Part shown: positions 21,800-33,439 of the stretch, one piece after another
Layout of the letters: every line of letters begins with the position of its first letter
Numbering within the stretch: position 1 is the first letter of the stretch
NCBI GenBank assembly: GCA_036936605.1
Contig: JAUPFV010000005.1
Location: 78,194,885 to 78,258,884 of the forward strand
DNA length: 64,000 bases
Reading direction: 5' to 3'
Source of the DNA: Limnanthes douglasii subsp. nivea
Lineage: Eukaryota > Streptophyta > Magnoliopsida > Brassicales > Limnanthaceae
Notes under the pieces: model-generated
What the model saw: only the letters and a program-made list of their open reading frames with translations
Told to the model about the DNA's origin: nothing
The model's database searches: none
Made by a program: the position numbers and the translations under genes

Positions 21800-24700
21800 G
21801 ATGTTCAATGTTCCATTGGTGCTTTAGTGTTCTACCCTCTTTGTCTTGAAGTCTGTATGTTCCCGATTTGACTTTCTCACATACCATATAAGGACCTTCC
21901 TAGTTCGAAGCCAGCTTTTCGAACTGTTTCTCCTTGGTGTGTAAAAAGACCTTTCTTAAGACTTTGTCCCCCAATTGAAAATCTCTTCTTTTACCTTTGG
22001 AGGAAAATCTGCTCCTCATCAACCCCTGGTAGTCTATTGTTCTTAAATGCGCTTTAACACTTCTCTCTTCAATAAAATTCAACTAATTCCTAATTGTCAT
22101 ATGTTCGAAATATCTTTGGATTCTGTAAGATGGTAAAGTAGATTTTATGGGTGTGATTGCATCAATCCCATAAACAAGGGCAAAAAGAGATTCTTGTGTA
22201 ACAACCCGAGTAGTCGTTTGGTAAGCCCACGGTACTTCTTGAAAATAAGTTGGCCACTTTCCTGCAGCTCCCTACAGATTCTTCTTCAGCCCATACAAGA
22301 TTTTCTGATTAGAAACTTCAACTTTCCCATTGTCTTAAGGGTGAAAAGGAGAAGAGAAATAGTGTTGAATTCCTCTAGAGGTGCAAAACATTTCCTTTTT
22401 TTTATTATCAAATTGTGGCCCATTATCTGTGGTGATCTTTCGGGGAACCCCAAATCTGCAACATATGTTAGATAATATGAATTTAATAATTGCCTTAGAA
22501 GTGGTTCCATCTAGGGGATCTACATCTATCCACTTAGAGATATAGTAAATAGAAAATAATTGTTCAACATTCACCGGATGCCATGGGAAGAGGCCCAACC
22601 AGATCCAACCCCCATCTATGAAAAGGAATCGGTTCGGATATGGACTCCATAGGAACGGCTGGCACATGAATTTCATTTCCATATCTATGGCAAGGATCAC
22701 ACTTTTTTACCATATCTTTGGCATCTGCCATTATGATTGGCCAGTAGTATCCTGCTAATAAGACTCTTCTGGTTAGGGCTTTGTAGCCACAGTATGCAGA
22801 ACCTTCCCCGTCATGCAGTTCAGATAACGAAATTTAGGATTCTTCAAATCCTAAACAACGCAAGAGGGGTCTGCTGAAAGATTTCTTGTAAAGAATTTCT
22901 CTTAATACCAGGAAGCCATGAGCCTTATATTTAAGTTTCTTAGCCATGTCTTTATCCGAAGGCAAAATCCCATCGGAAATAAACTTAAAAGTATCATACC
23001 TCCAGTCCTTCGGTTGAATGACAAATATGTTCATACTTTCTTCATTATCTTTACCTTTTTCTTAGCCCACTTGTATTGATGGATACTCTAACATCAAAAT
23101 CCAAGGGTAAGATTTAGAATAAGCTATGGTTACCAAAATTTCTGCCACAGTATTCTCCGATCTAGGAATGTGTTCATAGTGGATACTCTTGAAGTTTGAA
23201 GCAACTTCTCTCAATATAAGCAAGTATTTTATCAATTTTTCTTTCTTTGTTTCAGAATGTGCTTGAGCATGGTGAATAAGTAGTTGGGAGTCACTCATTA
23301 AATGGACTATTTTGGCCCTACAGATAAGGGCTAGCTTAAGACCACTTATAGCTACTTCGTATTCAGATTCATTGTTAGAAGCTCTGAAACCAAAACATAT
23401 AGCATGGTACATAATATTACCATATGGAGAAGTTAAACAAATTCCAGCCCCACATCCAATAATACTAGATCCATCATTGGTTCGGACTAACCACTCTTTC
23501 TTAAACTGGTTTTCTTGCATCCATCAGGGGGACCTATCAACATGGAATTCTACCAAGAAATCAGCCACTGACTACACTTTAATCGTCATTCGGGGCACAA
23601 AATCAATATCATAATCACCCAGCTCAACTAATCACTTGGACATTCTGTTAGATACATCAGCTTTCTGAAGAACATTCTTCAAATGAAAAAATGTTCGAAC
23701 GGAAATGGAATGAACTTGGAAGTATGGTCTCATTTTTTTGCCGTAATTATCAAAGCGAAAACCAGCTTTTTTACTTCAAATATCTTCGTTCAGCATCCAA
23801 CAGACTTTTTCAAATATAATAAACCGGACAAGGGTAATTATTCAGTTCTCTTACTAGCACAAAACCTATAGCATATTCTGATACAATCAAGTATACGTAG
23901 AGTTTTTCCCCCTAAACAGGCTTAAAGAGGGTCTTGGGTGAAGACAAATGTTTCTTGATTTTAAGAAATTCCTAATCACATTGTGGAGACCAATTAAAGT
24001 CTTTGGCATTCCTTAAAACCTAGAAACATGGAACGCATTTGTCTAATGATCTTGAAATAAACCTATTCAACGCAGCCCATCGTCCGGTCAATCTTTGAAC
24101 TTCTTTGATGTTCCGAGGAATCCATAGCGAATAAAACATTGAGCTGATCCGGATCATGTTGAATTCATTTTTCACTTATTATATAACCCAACAATTTTTC
24201 CAGACCGTTTCTTGAAGGTCAGATATGTGCGCATCTTCTTCAACGCTCTTCACCGTCATGTCATCTATATAAATATTCATATTCCTACCAATCTGACTAG
24301 CAAAGGATTTATTTACTAACCTTTGATTCGTGGCCCTAGTATTTTTCAATCCAAACAGCATCACTTTATATAAATAAAGTTCTCTATCTGTAATAAAAGT
24401 GGTGTGATCTTGTTCCTTCGGATCTACTTGTATTCGGTTGTACCTTGAAAATGCATCCATGAAAGATAACAGTTTGTTCCTAGAAGTAGAGTCCACCAAC
24501 TGATCTATCTGAGAAACATGATAAGGATCCTTAGGACATGCCCTATTAAGATCAGTGAAGTCGACACACATACGCCATTTTCCATTCTTTTTCTTCACCA
24601 GAACAGGGTTGGCAGTCCATAAAGGGTACTAAACTCTTTTATATGGCTCATCTTGCTCAGATGATCAACTTCTTGAACAATCACATCTGCTTTTTCTTTA

Positions 24701-25001
24701 GAAAAAACCTTCTTCTTTGTACAACCGGTCCAGTATCAATTCATATGGACAACTTATGACAAATTATATCAGGTGGCACTCCGGTAACACCATCATTGCA
24801 CCATGCAAATACATGTAGATTATTCATTAAAAAAGACAACAACCTGTGTTTCAAACTTGGTGCCAACTTGGTACGAATTTTAATACTTTTTCCCTCAGCT
24901 AAGGAATGAATTTCAACCTCCTCTACAGGTATTATGACACTGGGAGCCTCCACTGGATCATCAATTTCATTCTCATCGGCGGAAGGGTCCAATAGCTGTT
25001 A
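21800..25001 (-). pseudogene. pol: E2 pol (RT, RNase H, aRNase H, integrase), broken
   Basis: Follows gag-protease after a stop at 24999-25001. Linker at 24992-24741; RT at about 24660-24060 with YIDD kept; RNase H near 23900-23600; archaeal-like RNase H at 23520-23062; integrase at about 22750-22280 with D-N-G-P-Q-F; C-terminal part at 22082-21900. At least six stops or frameshifts separate these pieces. All are close relatives of the intact E1 pol. Confidence 0.9.
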
Positions 25002-25004
25002 ATC
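24990..25004 (-). promoter_or_regulatory. E2 stop at the gag-protease/pol junction with CARYYA context
   Basis: The minus strand reads GAT TAA CAG CTA TTG in the pol frame. CAG CTA fits CARYYA fully, though the stop is TAA, the same position as TAG in E1 and E3. The upstream protease frame has shifted, so this copy could not work today. Confidence 0.5.
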
Positions 25005-27370
25005 TTTGTTAATTTACTTCCTCTACACACTTAGACACAAGGGTCGTTGCATAACATTCCGAGACTACCTTTTGACTGCTCCGGACAACACCTACTTGTC
25101 CTTAGACACACGTTTTAAACATTGATGGACCATAGAGGCCACAACATGCATTCTGGTGAGCCAAGACCTCCCAAATATTACATTATAAGATGTTGGGAAA
25201 TCCACCACAACAAACAATACCCTCACCATTTTCTTAAAAGGTCCTTTTCCCAGCAATACTTCCTCTTCAAATTCTCGGATGACATCTACAGATGTTCCTG
25301 TAAAGCCCACAATAGTTATGTTCAAACGTTGTATAACCGACGGATTTCTCATCTGTTTGTAGGAGCTTAAAAACTAGATGTTTGCCGAACTACCTGTGTT
25401 AATCAGGATTCAACGTATATTATTTCCTCCTATCGATGCCCTTTTCACCACGGCAAATTCATGTGGCCCTGCAATGTCTCTTAGGTTATCCTCATCGAAA
25501 ACTAAAAAAGGAGATGGAGTTTGATACATGTGTGTGGATATTCTTCCATCCAACCAGGTTGTCAAACTGTGGACATGCCTCTTCCTTGATAACTAGAAGG
25601 TGCAGTCCCAGTGCCCCCCCTCCCCCGAAAGATTGTTAAAGATTCAAAATATTTAATCAAACCAGAGACAGTAGTAGTTTTGTTTGTTATTACCCCCACC
25701 CGATTCCGACTCGGATGCGGATCAAGGTACTCAGAGTCTATATCAAATATTTTAGTAATCACCATAGCATTTTCCTCTCTAGATGTTCCAGGATTGTTTG
25801 AATGAGTAGTTCGGGGAGTGTTGGCGTTAGATTGTGTATTATCAAGTTTGCTCCCCCCATATTTTTTAACATAGATCCCCAACTTACCCCTTTCAATGAG
25901 GTTCTGGACCTCTTGCTTCAAAGCTATGCAATCATGGATATCATGCACTTTGTCATTATGGTATTTGCAGAAACGTGTACTCCGGTTTTCCTTGGAAGAC
26001 TGTAATGCTGCTGGTTTTCTAAAATGTATTTCGTTTTTAGTTTTGTCATATATTGTAGCCATGCTTTCTCTCAATTCAGCAAACTACTCATGTTGAACCC
26101 AAGGTCCTCTTTTATTCCTAACCTGTTGGTTCTAGTTCTAGTTGGACTGATTCGGCCTTGATCAGTTAGATCCTTGCCCAGTCTCCTTTGATCTGTAACC
26201 GGACTGATTATCAGCTTGTGCTGATGCTGTAGTGGTGGACCTAATCTAGCGTAGCCCTCTGTATTTATTTGTTTCCTCAACATTAATTTGTTTTCCAACC
26301 TGATCTAACAACCCCCCCCCAGGTTCTGGCCTTCTTCCGATTCACTAAATCCGCTAAGTTGCCTGAATTCAAACCTTTTTTAAAGAAAGCAATCACAACT
26401 TGTTCAAAGTAGTCTGCTAACCCATTCTTAGTATTCACAAACCGGCTGCTATACTCTTTTAGAAAATTATTTGGCTCCTGATCACGATGGATGATGATAT
26501 CTCCATTACCCTTAAGCTTTTTGCTTCCCACGAACTGCCTCCAGAAGGCAACCCAAAATAAGTAAAAGAAAATTATAAATCCTAGAGGGAGACTATTATA
26601 CCACTTCAGAGAACTTCCTGTGAAGGTTTGGGAGAAGGCCCTACATAACAGTTTGTCGTTATCATCAAAGTTCATCATAAAATTCTTAAACTGCTCAAGA
26701 TGGTTGTCCAGATCTTTGCTCCCGTCGTATTTCTCCATCTTAGAGTTGTCAAACCTCTTGGGAAGATGTTCGTAGAGTATTTTTGCATATAAAGGAGATT
26801 GCCTCTAATTCTTGTTACGTTTAAACAAGCTATCCTCATTTGGAGCTACAAAAATACCTGGTTTGGACTGGAAAGCAAAAGGATCAATCAGCAAGCGGTC
26901 AATATGCTAATCAGCTAAACCTTTTATCTTCCCATGGTGTTTCTTGAGCCTGTCGTACCTATCCTTTTTTCTTGAATGCTTTTTAGTAAGCCTCATCTTC
27001 TTTTTCGATCGTTCTTCATCACTGCTGGAGAAAACTGGCTCTTCAAGCTCTACAACATTACATGAACTGTTGGAGGATTCTGTAGTCGAGCTCTCCACAT
27101 GTTTAGATCGATGCGTTTTCTTAGAGCTGAGATGAATCTTTAGGGGCTGTCGTTCCCTCCAGGATTGTCGGTATGGTGAATCACCGACGAACCAGATTTT
27201 TCTTTAACCCTTTCTCTACTTGTTTTAGCGCTTTCAACGCTTCGATCTGAGCCTTCAACTGATCGCTCTCCTCAATAGTGTATTCATTATTTTCTTTTTC
27301 TACCTTCACCTCAGGAGGTGGAACATCCTGTGTATTCGGATACATCTGAACTACCTTGTTTCCTGGTTTG
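25002..27370 (-). pseudogene. gag-pro: E2 gag-protease, broken
   Basis: Pieces follow the E1 protein in order: charged N-terminus (about 27340-26900), Gag core (26738-26283, with Y-D-G-S-K-D and W-Y-N-S-L-P), variant knuckle C-X2-H-X4-H-X4-C (within 26074-25562) and protease. In the protease the active-site DTG reads NTG (near 25405), followed by a stop, so it is inactive. A run of nine C at 26314-26322 marks one frameshift. Confidence 0.9.
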
Positions 27371-27395
27371 GAATATGAAATTCAGGCATCGTTTC

Positions 27396-27413
27396 CTCCC
27401 ACTATGGTCGCCA
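27396..27413 (-). other. E2 primer-binding site
   Basis: Minus strand TGGCGACCATAGTGGGAG, one base different from E1, placed 3 nt from the LTR. Confidence 0.75.
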
Positions 27414-27416
27414 ATT

Positions 27417-27772
27417 TGGTGTGGATTATTTCTGACTGAGGGTAATTTTGTAAAGTGTTTGGGGAATTTAAGGTTTAAGGTGAAATGTAGAGAGATAATT
27501 AAGGTATGTGCTAGTATTAAATTTTGATCACCCTCATTAATGAAAGTAGTTGAGGTATTTATACTTAATTAATGATCCATGAGCATTTCGGGTCGAATTG
27601 TGGGCTTAAGTTACATTTAAGAACCCATTAGCCCAAGGTATGAAATGACCAGCACCTAGTTGAGTCATGTTCCAATAGTTTTATCCTATTCGGTTGCTCA
27701 TGGTACTGGTTAAATCTGAACTGCCCTTCGGATAGGTGTAAGTAGTAGTGTCAAAATTATCCGACCTTATCA
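27417..27772 (-). repeat. E2 5' LTR (356 bp)
   Basis: Minus-strand ends TGATAAGG...CCACACCA. The TATAAATA box on the minus strand is at 27556-27563. It is flanked outside by the ATATT duplication. Confidence 0.92.
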
Positions 27773-28400
27773 ATATTAACACGTAAATTCCCATTAGGAA
27801 TAGCAATAGGATTAAAAATAAATCTACTTGGCTCAAAGATTTTGTTATTCATGTATTACTTGATAATCATACATCCATTAGAAAATTCAATTTCCCACAT
27901 GTTCCTCCAACCTTTATCTATATTAATAATGTTGTTCTTGATGCAGCTTATACAAAAAATTTAGCTATTATAACTTTTATTCAAGATTCATAATATTATG
28001 AACAAGTTAAGCTTCATATTGGTTGGGTTATTGACATGGAAAAATAATTACAGGTTTTGAACTCTAACAATACATTGGAACTATTTGTTTTCCTTATGGT
28101 AAGAAATCTATAAGTTGTAGGTGGTATTCAAGGTTAAAAGAACCACGATGGAACTTTTGAAAGATTAAAAGCAAGGCTTGTGGCAAAAGGATTCACTCAA
28201 GTTGAAGGTGAAGATTATACTGAAAGCTTCTCCCATGTTACCAAGTCAACAATTGTAAGAAACATGTTTGCATCGTCTACATCCAAGAGACCAGTGCATC
28301 AACTAGATTTCAACAATGTATTCTTGCATGAAACCACCACCAGGGTTACTTGATAAAGGAAAAAAATAACATATGCAAGCTTATCATTTAGTAATATCCT
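27773..28400 (+). mobile_element. Copia A, right part (start of reverse transcriptase), truncated
   Basis: Resumes copia pol after E2. A W-L-K-D-F-V stretch near 27825 is typical of the region before RT. At about 28140-28330 come L-K-A-R-L-V-A-K-G-F-T-Q and H-Q-L-D-F-N-N-V-F-L-H, the copia RT start. Homology ends near 28350, so the rest of RT, the RNase H and the 3' LTR are missing. Confidence 0.85.
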
Positions 28401-30019
28401 AGTTGTGCATTCTTCATTTAAAACATGTCATAGATTTTTTATTTTCCTCGTATCGTTTCACGTATTTTGTATTTGCCCAGTTTCACATTTAATACTATTG
28501 TTTATTTATTTTACATATAATTAACTTGAAAACCACACCAAGAACCAAACATATGTATAGCCATAGTATTGACTTAGAAATAGTAGATTAAGTAGAAAAA
28601 ATAGCATTTGAAAATAAAAATTATAAAAAACAAACTGAAGAACCAAAACACTCAATTATTGATAAAAAAAACTTGCACTATATATTACAAGTATACATAG
28701 AGGGGGAAGATATAGTTTCCAAGAAAACAAAAACATATAAAAGGAGAAAACATGCACAAGATAAAGAAAATATGGAATATTCACCTTCTAAAGAACATGT
28801 ATTTAGGTCTTTCATAATGCACAAGATAAGAAAAAGGTACAAGACCCTAATGATGTACAACATCTTTTTGATGTATAGGTACAATTCTCTCATCATGTCG
28901 AGAATTATGCTCATCAAATAAAAAATATTGAATTTATTGATGTTTAAAAAAAATGTGATTAATCAAAACTCAGAACCTTGTGCCCGTCAAATAGAACATC
29001 AAGAACCTACATCTATCATCTAACATCCTACTTTTATCATTTGTCTCACATCTAGTGTATATAGTTAGTTGTGTAACATATCACATTTATCACCTCTCTT
29101 CTAGTGCATTTACTAATATAGTGGTTTCGTATTTGACTAAAACAATTACTAAAAAAACTCTCATTTGAATTAATTAATTCACTTTTTGAAACTTCTAACT
29201 TTTAAATCCTTGAAATTCTTGTTGTTGAAATCGAGAAAATAATGGGAAAGTTGACAACCCGAAAACAACATTAATTGATGTCAAAGAATACCACAAATTA
29301 AAAATGATTCCGAATAGAGAAAAGCAGGATATTCCGTTAGTAGGGTCGCTTCCAAGTTTATCAATTTATGTTTTCATTGCTAATATGATGGAGATAGCAA
29401 TCAAAGATCGGTTAGACTACAACATTAAGTTTATTTAGACTGTAATTGTATGCCTGATTTCCATCCTATAAATAACTTACTATACTACTAACATTACATA
29501 GGTTATCGACGGTTATATATACTTGATTCTTTTAAAAAAAGTAAGATACCTTCCCCTGGTTTTGATAAAAAAAACCAACACATCCTACCAAAACAAAAGT
29601 CATTTCTAGAAGTATAATAGTAAAAATCATATAGTTTTATAATATCATTAGTAAACAAAAAGTATTTCTAACGTATTATTTTAATACATCCTGCTAAAAT
29701 AAATTTTAAAAGTATAATAATAAGATCATACAGTTTTATAACATGAATAGAGTAATAAACAAAACTGTTTCTAACATTTTATTTTAATGTATCCATTGAT
29801 AATTAATATCTAGATGTCACAAGAATAGTTGAAGATGTATTGCACAACCATAAAGAAGGTTTTATCATAGTTCTAATTCTCACAAAAGCATCACGAGGTA
29901 GAATTAACCGTTGGAAATTAATGATAAAGGATATAAAAAACAAAACATCAATAAATTTAAACTCATTGGCACTAAAAGGAAAAAATATAGTAGATAAAAT
30001 ATAAAAAGATTTTAGAAAA

Positions 30020-30310
30020 ATGTATAAGTGTTACATAGCCTCACATAAATTTTGTTATACATGGTCTCGCATATGTCATAAAGATGGTTATGAATTAGTC
30101 TCGAATAATTTTGGTTATACATGGTCTCACAGGTCATGTCTCGCATAAATTTGGTAATACTTGATCATGCATCTCTCATTTCACATGTAGTTAGTTATAT
30201 GTTAGTCTCGTATAAAGTTGGTTATATTTGGTCTTCCATGACATGTACTGTCCCATATCTCGCATGTTATGTCATGTCATGTCTTGCATCTATTTGTGAA
30301 TTTATGTCTA
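30020..30310. repeat. Degenerate repeat cluster around TGGTCTCGCAT
   Basis: Repeated GGTTATACATGGTCTCGCAT-like units of roughly 30-45 bp, poorly conserved. Similar units occur at about 30640-30990 and 32220-32460, with traces near 33625 and 33685, on both sides of and inside the MULE transposase relic. Confidence 0.6.
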
Positions 30311-30639
30311 GATTAAACTTATAACTTACATATAGAATACCTCGTTAATAAGAATTACTTTAGCGCAAAACTAAAAACTAAGATAAAAAGTCTCAGAAAT
30401 ATTCTATTAACAAAATGTAGAACTGTTGATTATAACGTAATGTTTAACGAGTACGCTAGAGATTTATAGATTAGACAATATTAAAAGAGAAAATACGATG
30501 AATTTTCAATATTACGGAGAGCCAAGTTGTTTTACATGTTTCTTAATGATATAAACACATTCAGATTCTTGTGAAATTCTTATATAGCGTTGGTATTTAT
30601 ATATATATATATATATATATATTAATGTCTATATTGTTC

Positions 30640-30990
30640 TCGCATCTCGGCCATGCATGTACTTAGTTATGAATTGGTATGTTATATTTAATTACATAAT
30701 TGTTTTGCATCTCTCACCTCGCATGAGGTCATTATGAATAGGTTTATCATCCCAAATGAGGTTATTATGAATTGGTACATCCTGTAATTAGTTATGAACT
30801 GGTCTCACATTTGCATAAAAAATGTAGTTAGTTATATATTGGTCTCTTACTTTGCATGTATTTTTTATGAACTGAACTCGTATCTTCCACCATGAATGTA
30901 ATTATTTATGAATTAGTCTCTCACCTTACATGTAGCCATTATGAGTTCGGTATGACTTTGTTATGCCTATATTGTATTGCGTATCCCGCA
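30640..30990. repeat. Second CTCGCAT repeat cluster
   Basis: Units such as TTATGAATTGGTCTCxCAT recur irregularly, as at 30020-30310. Confidence 0.55.
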
Positions 30991-31129
30991 ACTTCTATTG
31001 GTTCCGCATTTCCAATGAAAATAAAAAATAAAAAAGTCTGAAAAACATTAATATAAAACAAACATTACTGTAATAAAAGATACATAAGCCTTAAGAACAA
31101 AAAGTATCAAATTAAATTGATCTTACAAG

Positions 31130-33030
31130 ACCTCTTGACATGATCTTATGACCAAATTCCAAACAACGACTACACTTCATCTTTTAGAAAATTACTTCCC
31201 TTCTAGATGGAATACGTTTCTTCTTAAATTTTCCAACTATCATTTTCAAAATTAAAGAAAGTATTTCAAGAGAATTTGTTGAAGTAGATAATTGACCAAA
31301 AATAGTGAAAGCGCGTATGCTATATGAATAAGTTATCTTATAAGAGCTTCCAAAATAGAGCAACTCAACATATTTTATAGGATTTTCATCAATACAAAAT
31401 ACTAGCAGATAAAGCATAAGGACATGTAAAACACTCACTTTATACATAATACAAGAATATTTAGACCCCATAAAATCTTCGACCATAACAGCTTCAGAAT
31501 AAAATTCATATAAAACTAGTGAAGACGAACGTACTACCTATGGATGACCTATTTCCACATTAGCTTTAAACTTCTTTTCAAATTCAGTAAATAAATCACT
31601 ATTCCAACCTTCGGCCTCCGTATAACATCTTCAAATTTGACTTATAAGTAAAATTTTAATCTTGTTAATTAACTCCAATATAGGTATTCTACAATAGTTT
31701 GTTTGATCTGATTATTGAAAGACTTTGCTACAATATAAGCCATTTAATCGTATCATACACCTTTAAAAAAAGCACAAACATATTTTTCTGACTGTAAATT
31801 TGTTAAAAATTAAAATCTTTATGACTTTATTCATCAATAATTTTTTCCATATATTCAGTGTACAGGTTTGAGTCGAGGCATAAACACATTTTTTAAACAT
31901 ATAAACCATATTAGTCCTAAATTGCGAGCATGTATCACTTAAAGAATACTTAAATCATAATAAGATGAAAATGGTATGCACGACAATAATTTTGTAACAA
32001 AACGGTAACATTATTAACAATATTTAAATGATGATCACTAATAAATGTGATTTGACAATCCAACAAAAAGGATTTTGACATCTTTAGAAACCATAGCCAC
32101 TTATCACAATATTCTGACTCAATAATATCAAATAGAACAGAAAAAGTACAGGAAAAAAGTTATTAAAAATAAAAATATAAACCATAATGTTATTAGTGTA
32201 TCACACTTAAGAAGTGTTATAGTTTTCCATCTAATATATGATAATATCTCGCATATCGCGTGTTAATGTTTATAAGTTAGTCTCAAATGAAAGTAGTTAT
32301 ACATGGTCACACATCTTGCATCTATCATATGAGATGTCTCACATTTTGCTTAATCTTGTATATGTCATATTGGTTGTGCATAGTTTCATATCTATCATAT
32401 TGGTTATGCATAGTCTCACATCTGACATATATTTTTCTCGCATTTCGCATCTAACAAAAGGAAAGAAAACATGTTTTGCAATTAAGAACACTATAACACA
32501 AAACTCACCATTGTTACCATCTTTAGCTATGACCAATAGCCATACCCATTTGTGTTTCTCTGTAAAAATAATTCTATCAATAAATAAAAGTGGACAAGAA
32601 GAATGAAAACCTTAGAAACAAAATTTTATTAAACAATGCTTGAAAATATTTATTTGTATACTATACTCTAACGAGTAGTCACTTGTAATATCCAAAGTCT
32701 TCAATGATTTGAAATACCTCTAAGTATTTTAAATAAATTCAAACTATCTCCTTAAACATTTATCTTAGCTTTCTCTAAAGCAATACATGAAAGACGATAT
32801 GAGATATCTAAACCGTAGTTCTTTCTAACAAATGATTTTATGTTTTCGGTTGTAAGATCAACTTTGGTCTTAATACAATCATGTATCTCAGTAGCAATCA
32901 AATCCAATGTTAAATGTTTTCTAATTTCTTTGTAAAAAATAGTCCCACAAGTGTGACATTTGAAATACATCTTAACAACCTTAAAAGTACTAGACGTATC
33001 AAGAATAACATAAGTATCTATGGGCATTCT
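31130..33030 (-). pseudogene. MULE transposase relic (MULE-A)
   Basis: 33027-32752 matches the MULE N-terminal domain (C-H-T-C-G, then Y-G-L-D-I-S-Y-R). I-T-F-I-S-D-H-H near 32045 is the second catalytic-Asp region (usually ISD-R). 31486-31184 covers the SWIM-like region (E-N-P-I-K-Y-V) and a basic stretch K-F-K-K-K-R-I-P-S-R, followed by a terminal knuckle C-S-R-C...G-H in which the last Cys is lost. These proteins cut and paste Mutator-like elements. Stops and repeat insertions break it. I did not find its terminal inverted repeats. Confidence 0.82.
32220..32460. repeat. Third CTCGCAT repeat cluster, within the MULE relic
   Basis: Units around ATATTGGTTATGCATAGTCT and TCTCGCATxTCGCAT. It interrupts the transposase homology, so it may lie in a former intron. 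Confidence 0.5.
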
Positions 33031-33439
33031 TTTAATTATAATTTCGCTCGCAATTAATGTTTTATTAATATCTAATATTATAGATAGAACCTTCCTATAA
33101 AGAAAATAGTTATATAACTAATCTTGAAGTCACTACCCCTTCTTCAAAAAGTTTCTCAACACCGCTAGTTACATGAACATAACCAATGGTAGCAAGTTTT
33201 TTGTTATAATGACCAAAACGACTAATACCATGACTATTTACCGCTTAAAAATGTTCATATGAAGCTTCAAATAAACTTAAAGTAGTTTATATAACATTTT
33301 CATCATCAACAACATTAATTTCCATATTAATTGTAACAGTTGAACAACCCAAAGTATTAACAATTGATAGCATACCAACAAAATCATCACCACGACTTAA
33401 GAGCAGCTATTGAGTTCATCACAAAAAATATCTTAATAT

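Larger units (their letters stand above)
17655..27772 (-). mobile_element. E2: complete but decayed Tat/Retand LTR retrotransposon
   Basis: 10.1 kb, minus strand, bounded by two 356-bp LTRs and a perfect 5-bp duplication ATATT. Minus-strand order: 5' LTR 27772-27417, primer site, gag, protease, RT, RNase H, aRNase H, integrase (to about 21800), a conserved non-coding block, an antisense gene, polypurine tract, 3' LTR 18010-17655. I count about 36 LTR differences by eye (roughly 10%), many of them transitions. It sits inside the pol gene of copia A. Its proteins resemble those of E1 closely but carry many lesions. Confidence 0.95.
28401..31129. other. AT-rich spacer with degenerate short repeats
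   Basis: No recognisable gene. It contains a TA run at about 30599-30621 and the CTCGCAT repeat clusters listed separately. Short frames such as the one at 28673-28921 match nothing I know. Confidence 0.5.

Noticed and set aside
28673..28921. 82-codon plus-strand frame
   Set aside because: Composition follows local AT-richness and I recognise no family.
30599..30621. TA dinucleotide run
   Set aside because: Ordinary microsatellite, also present near 15400.
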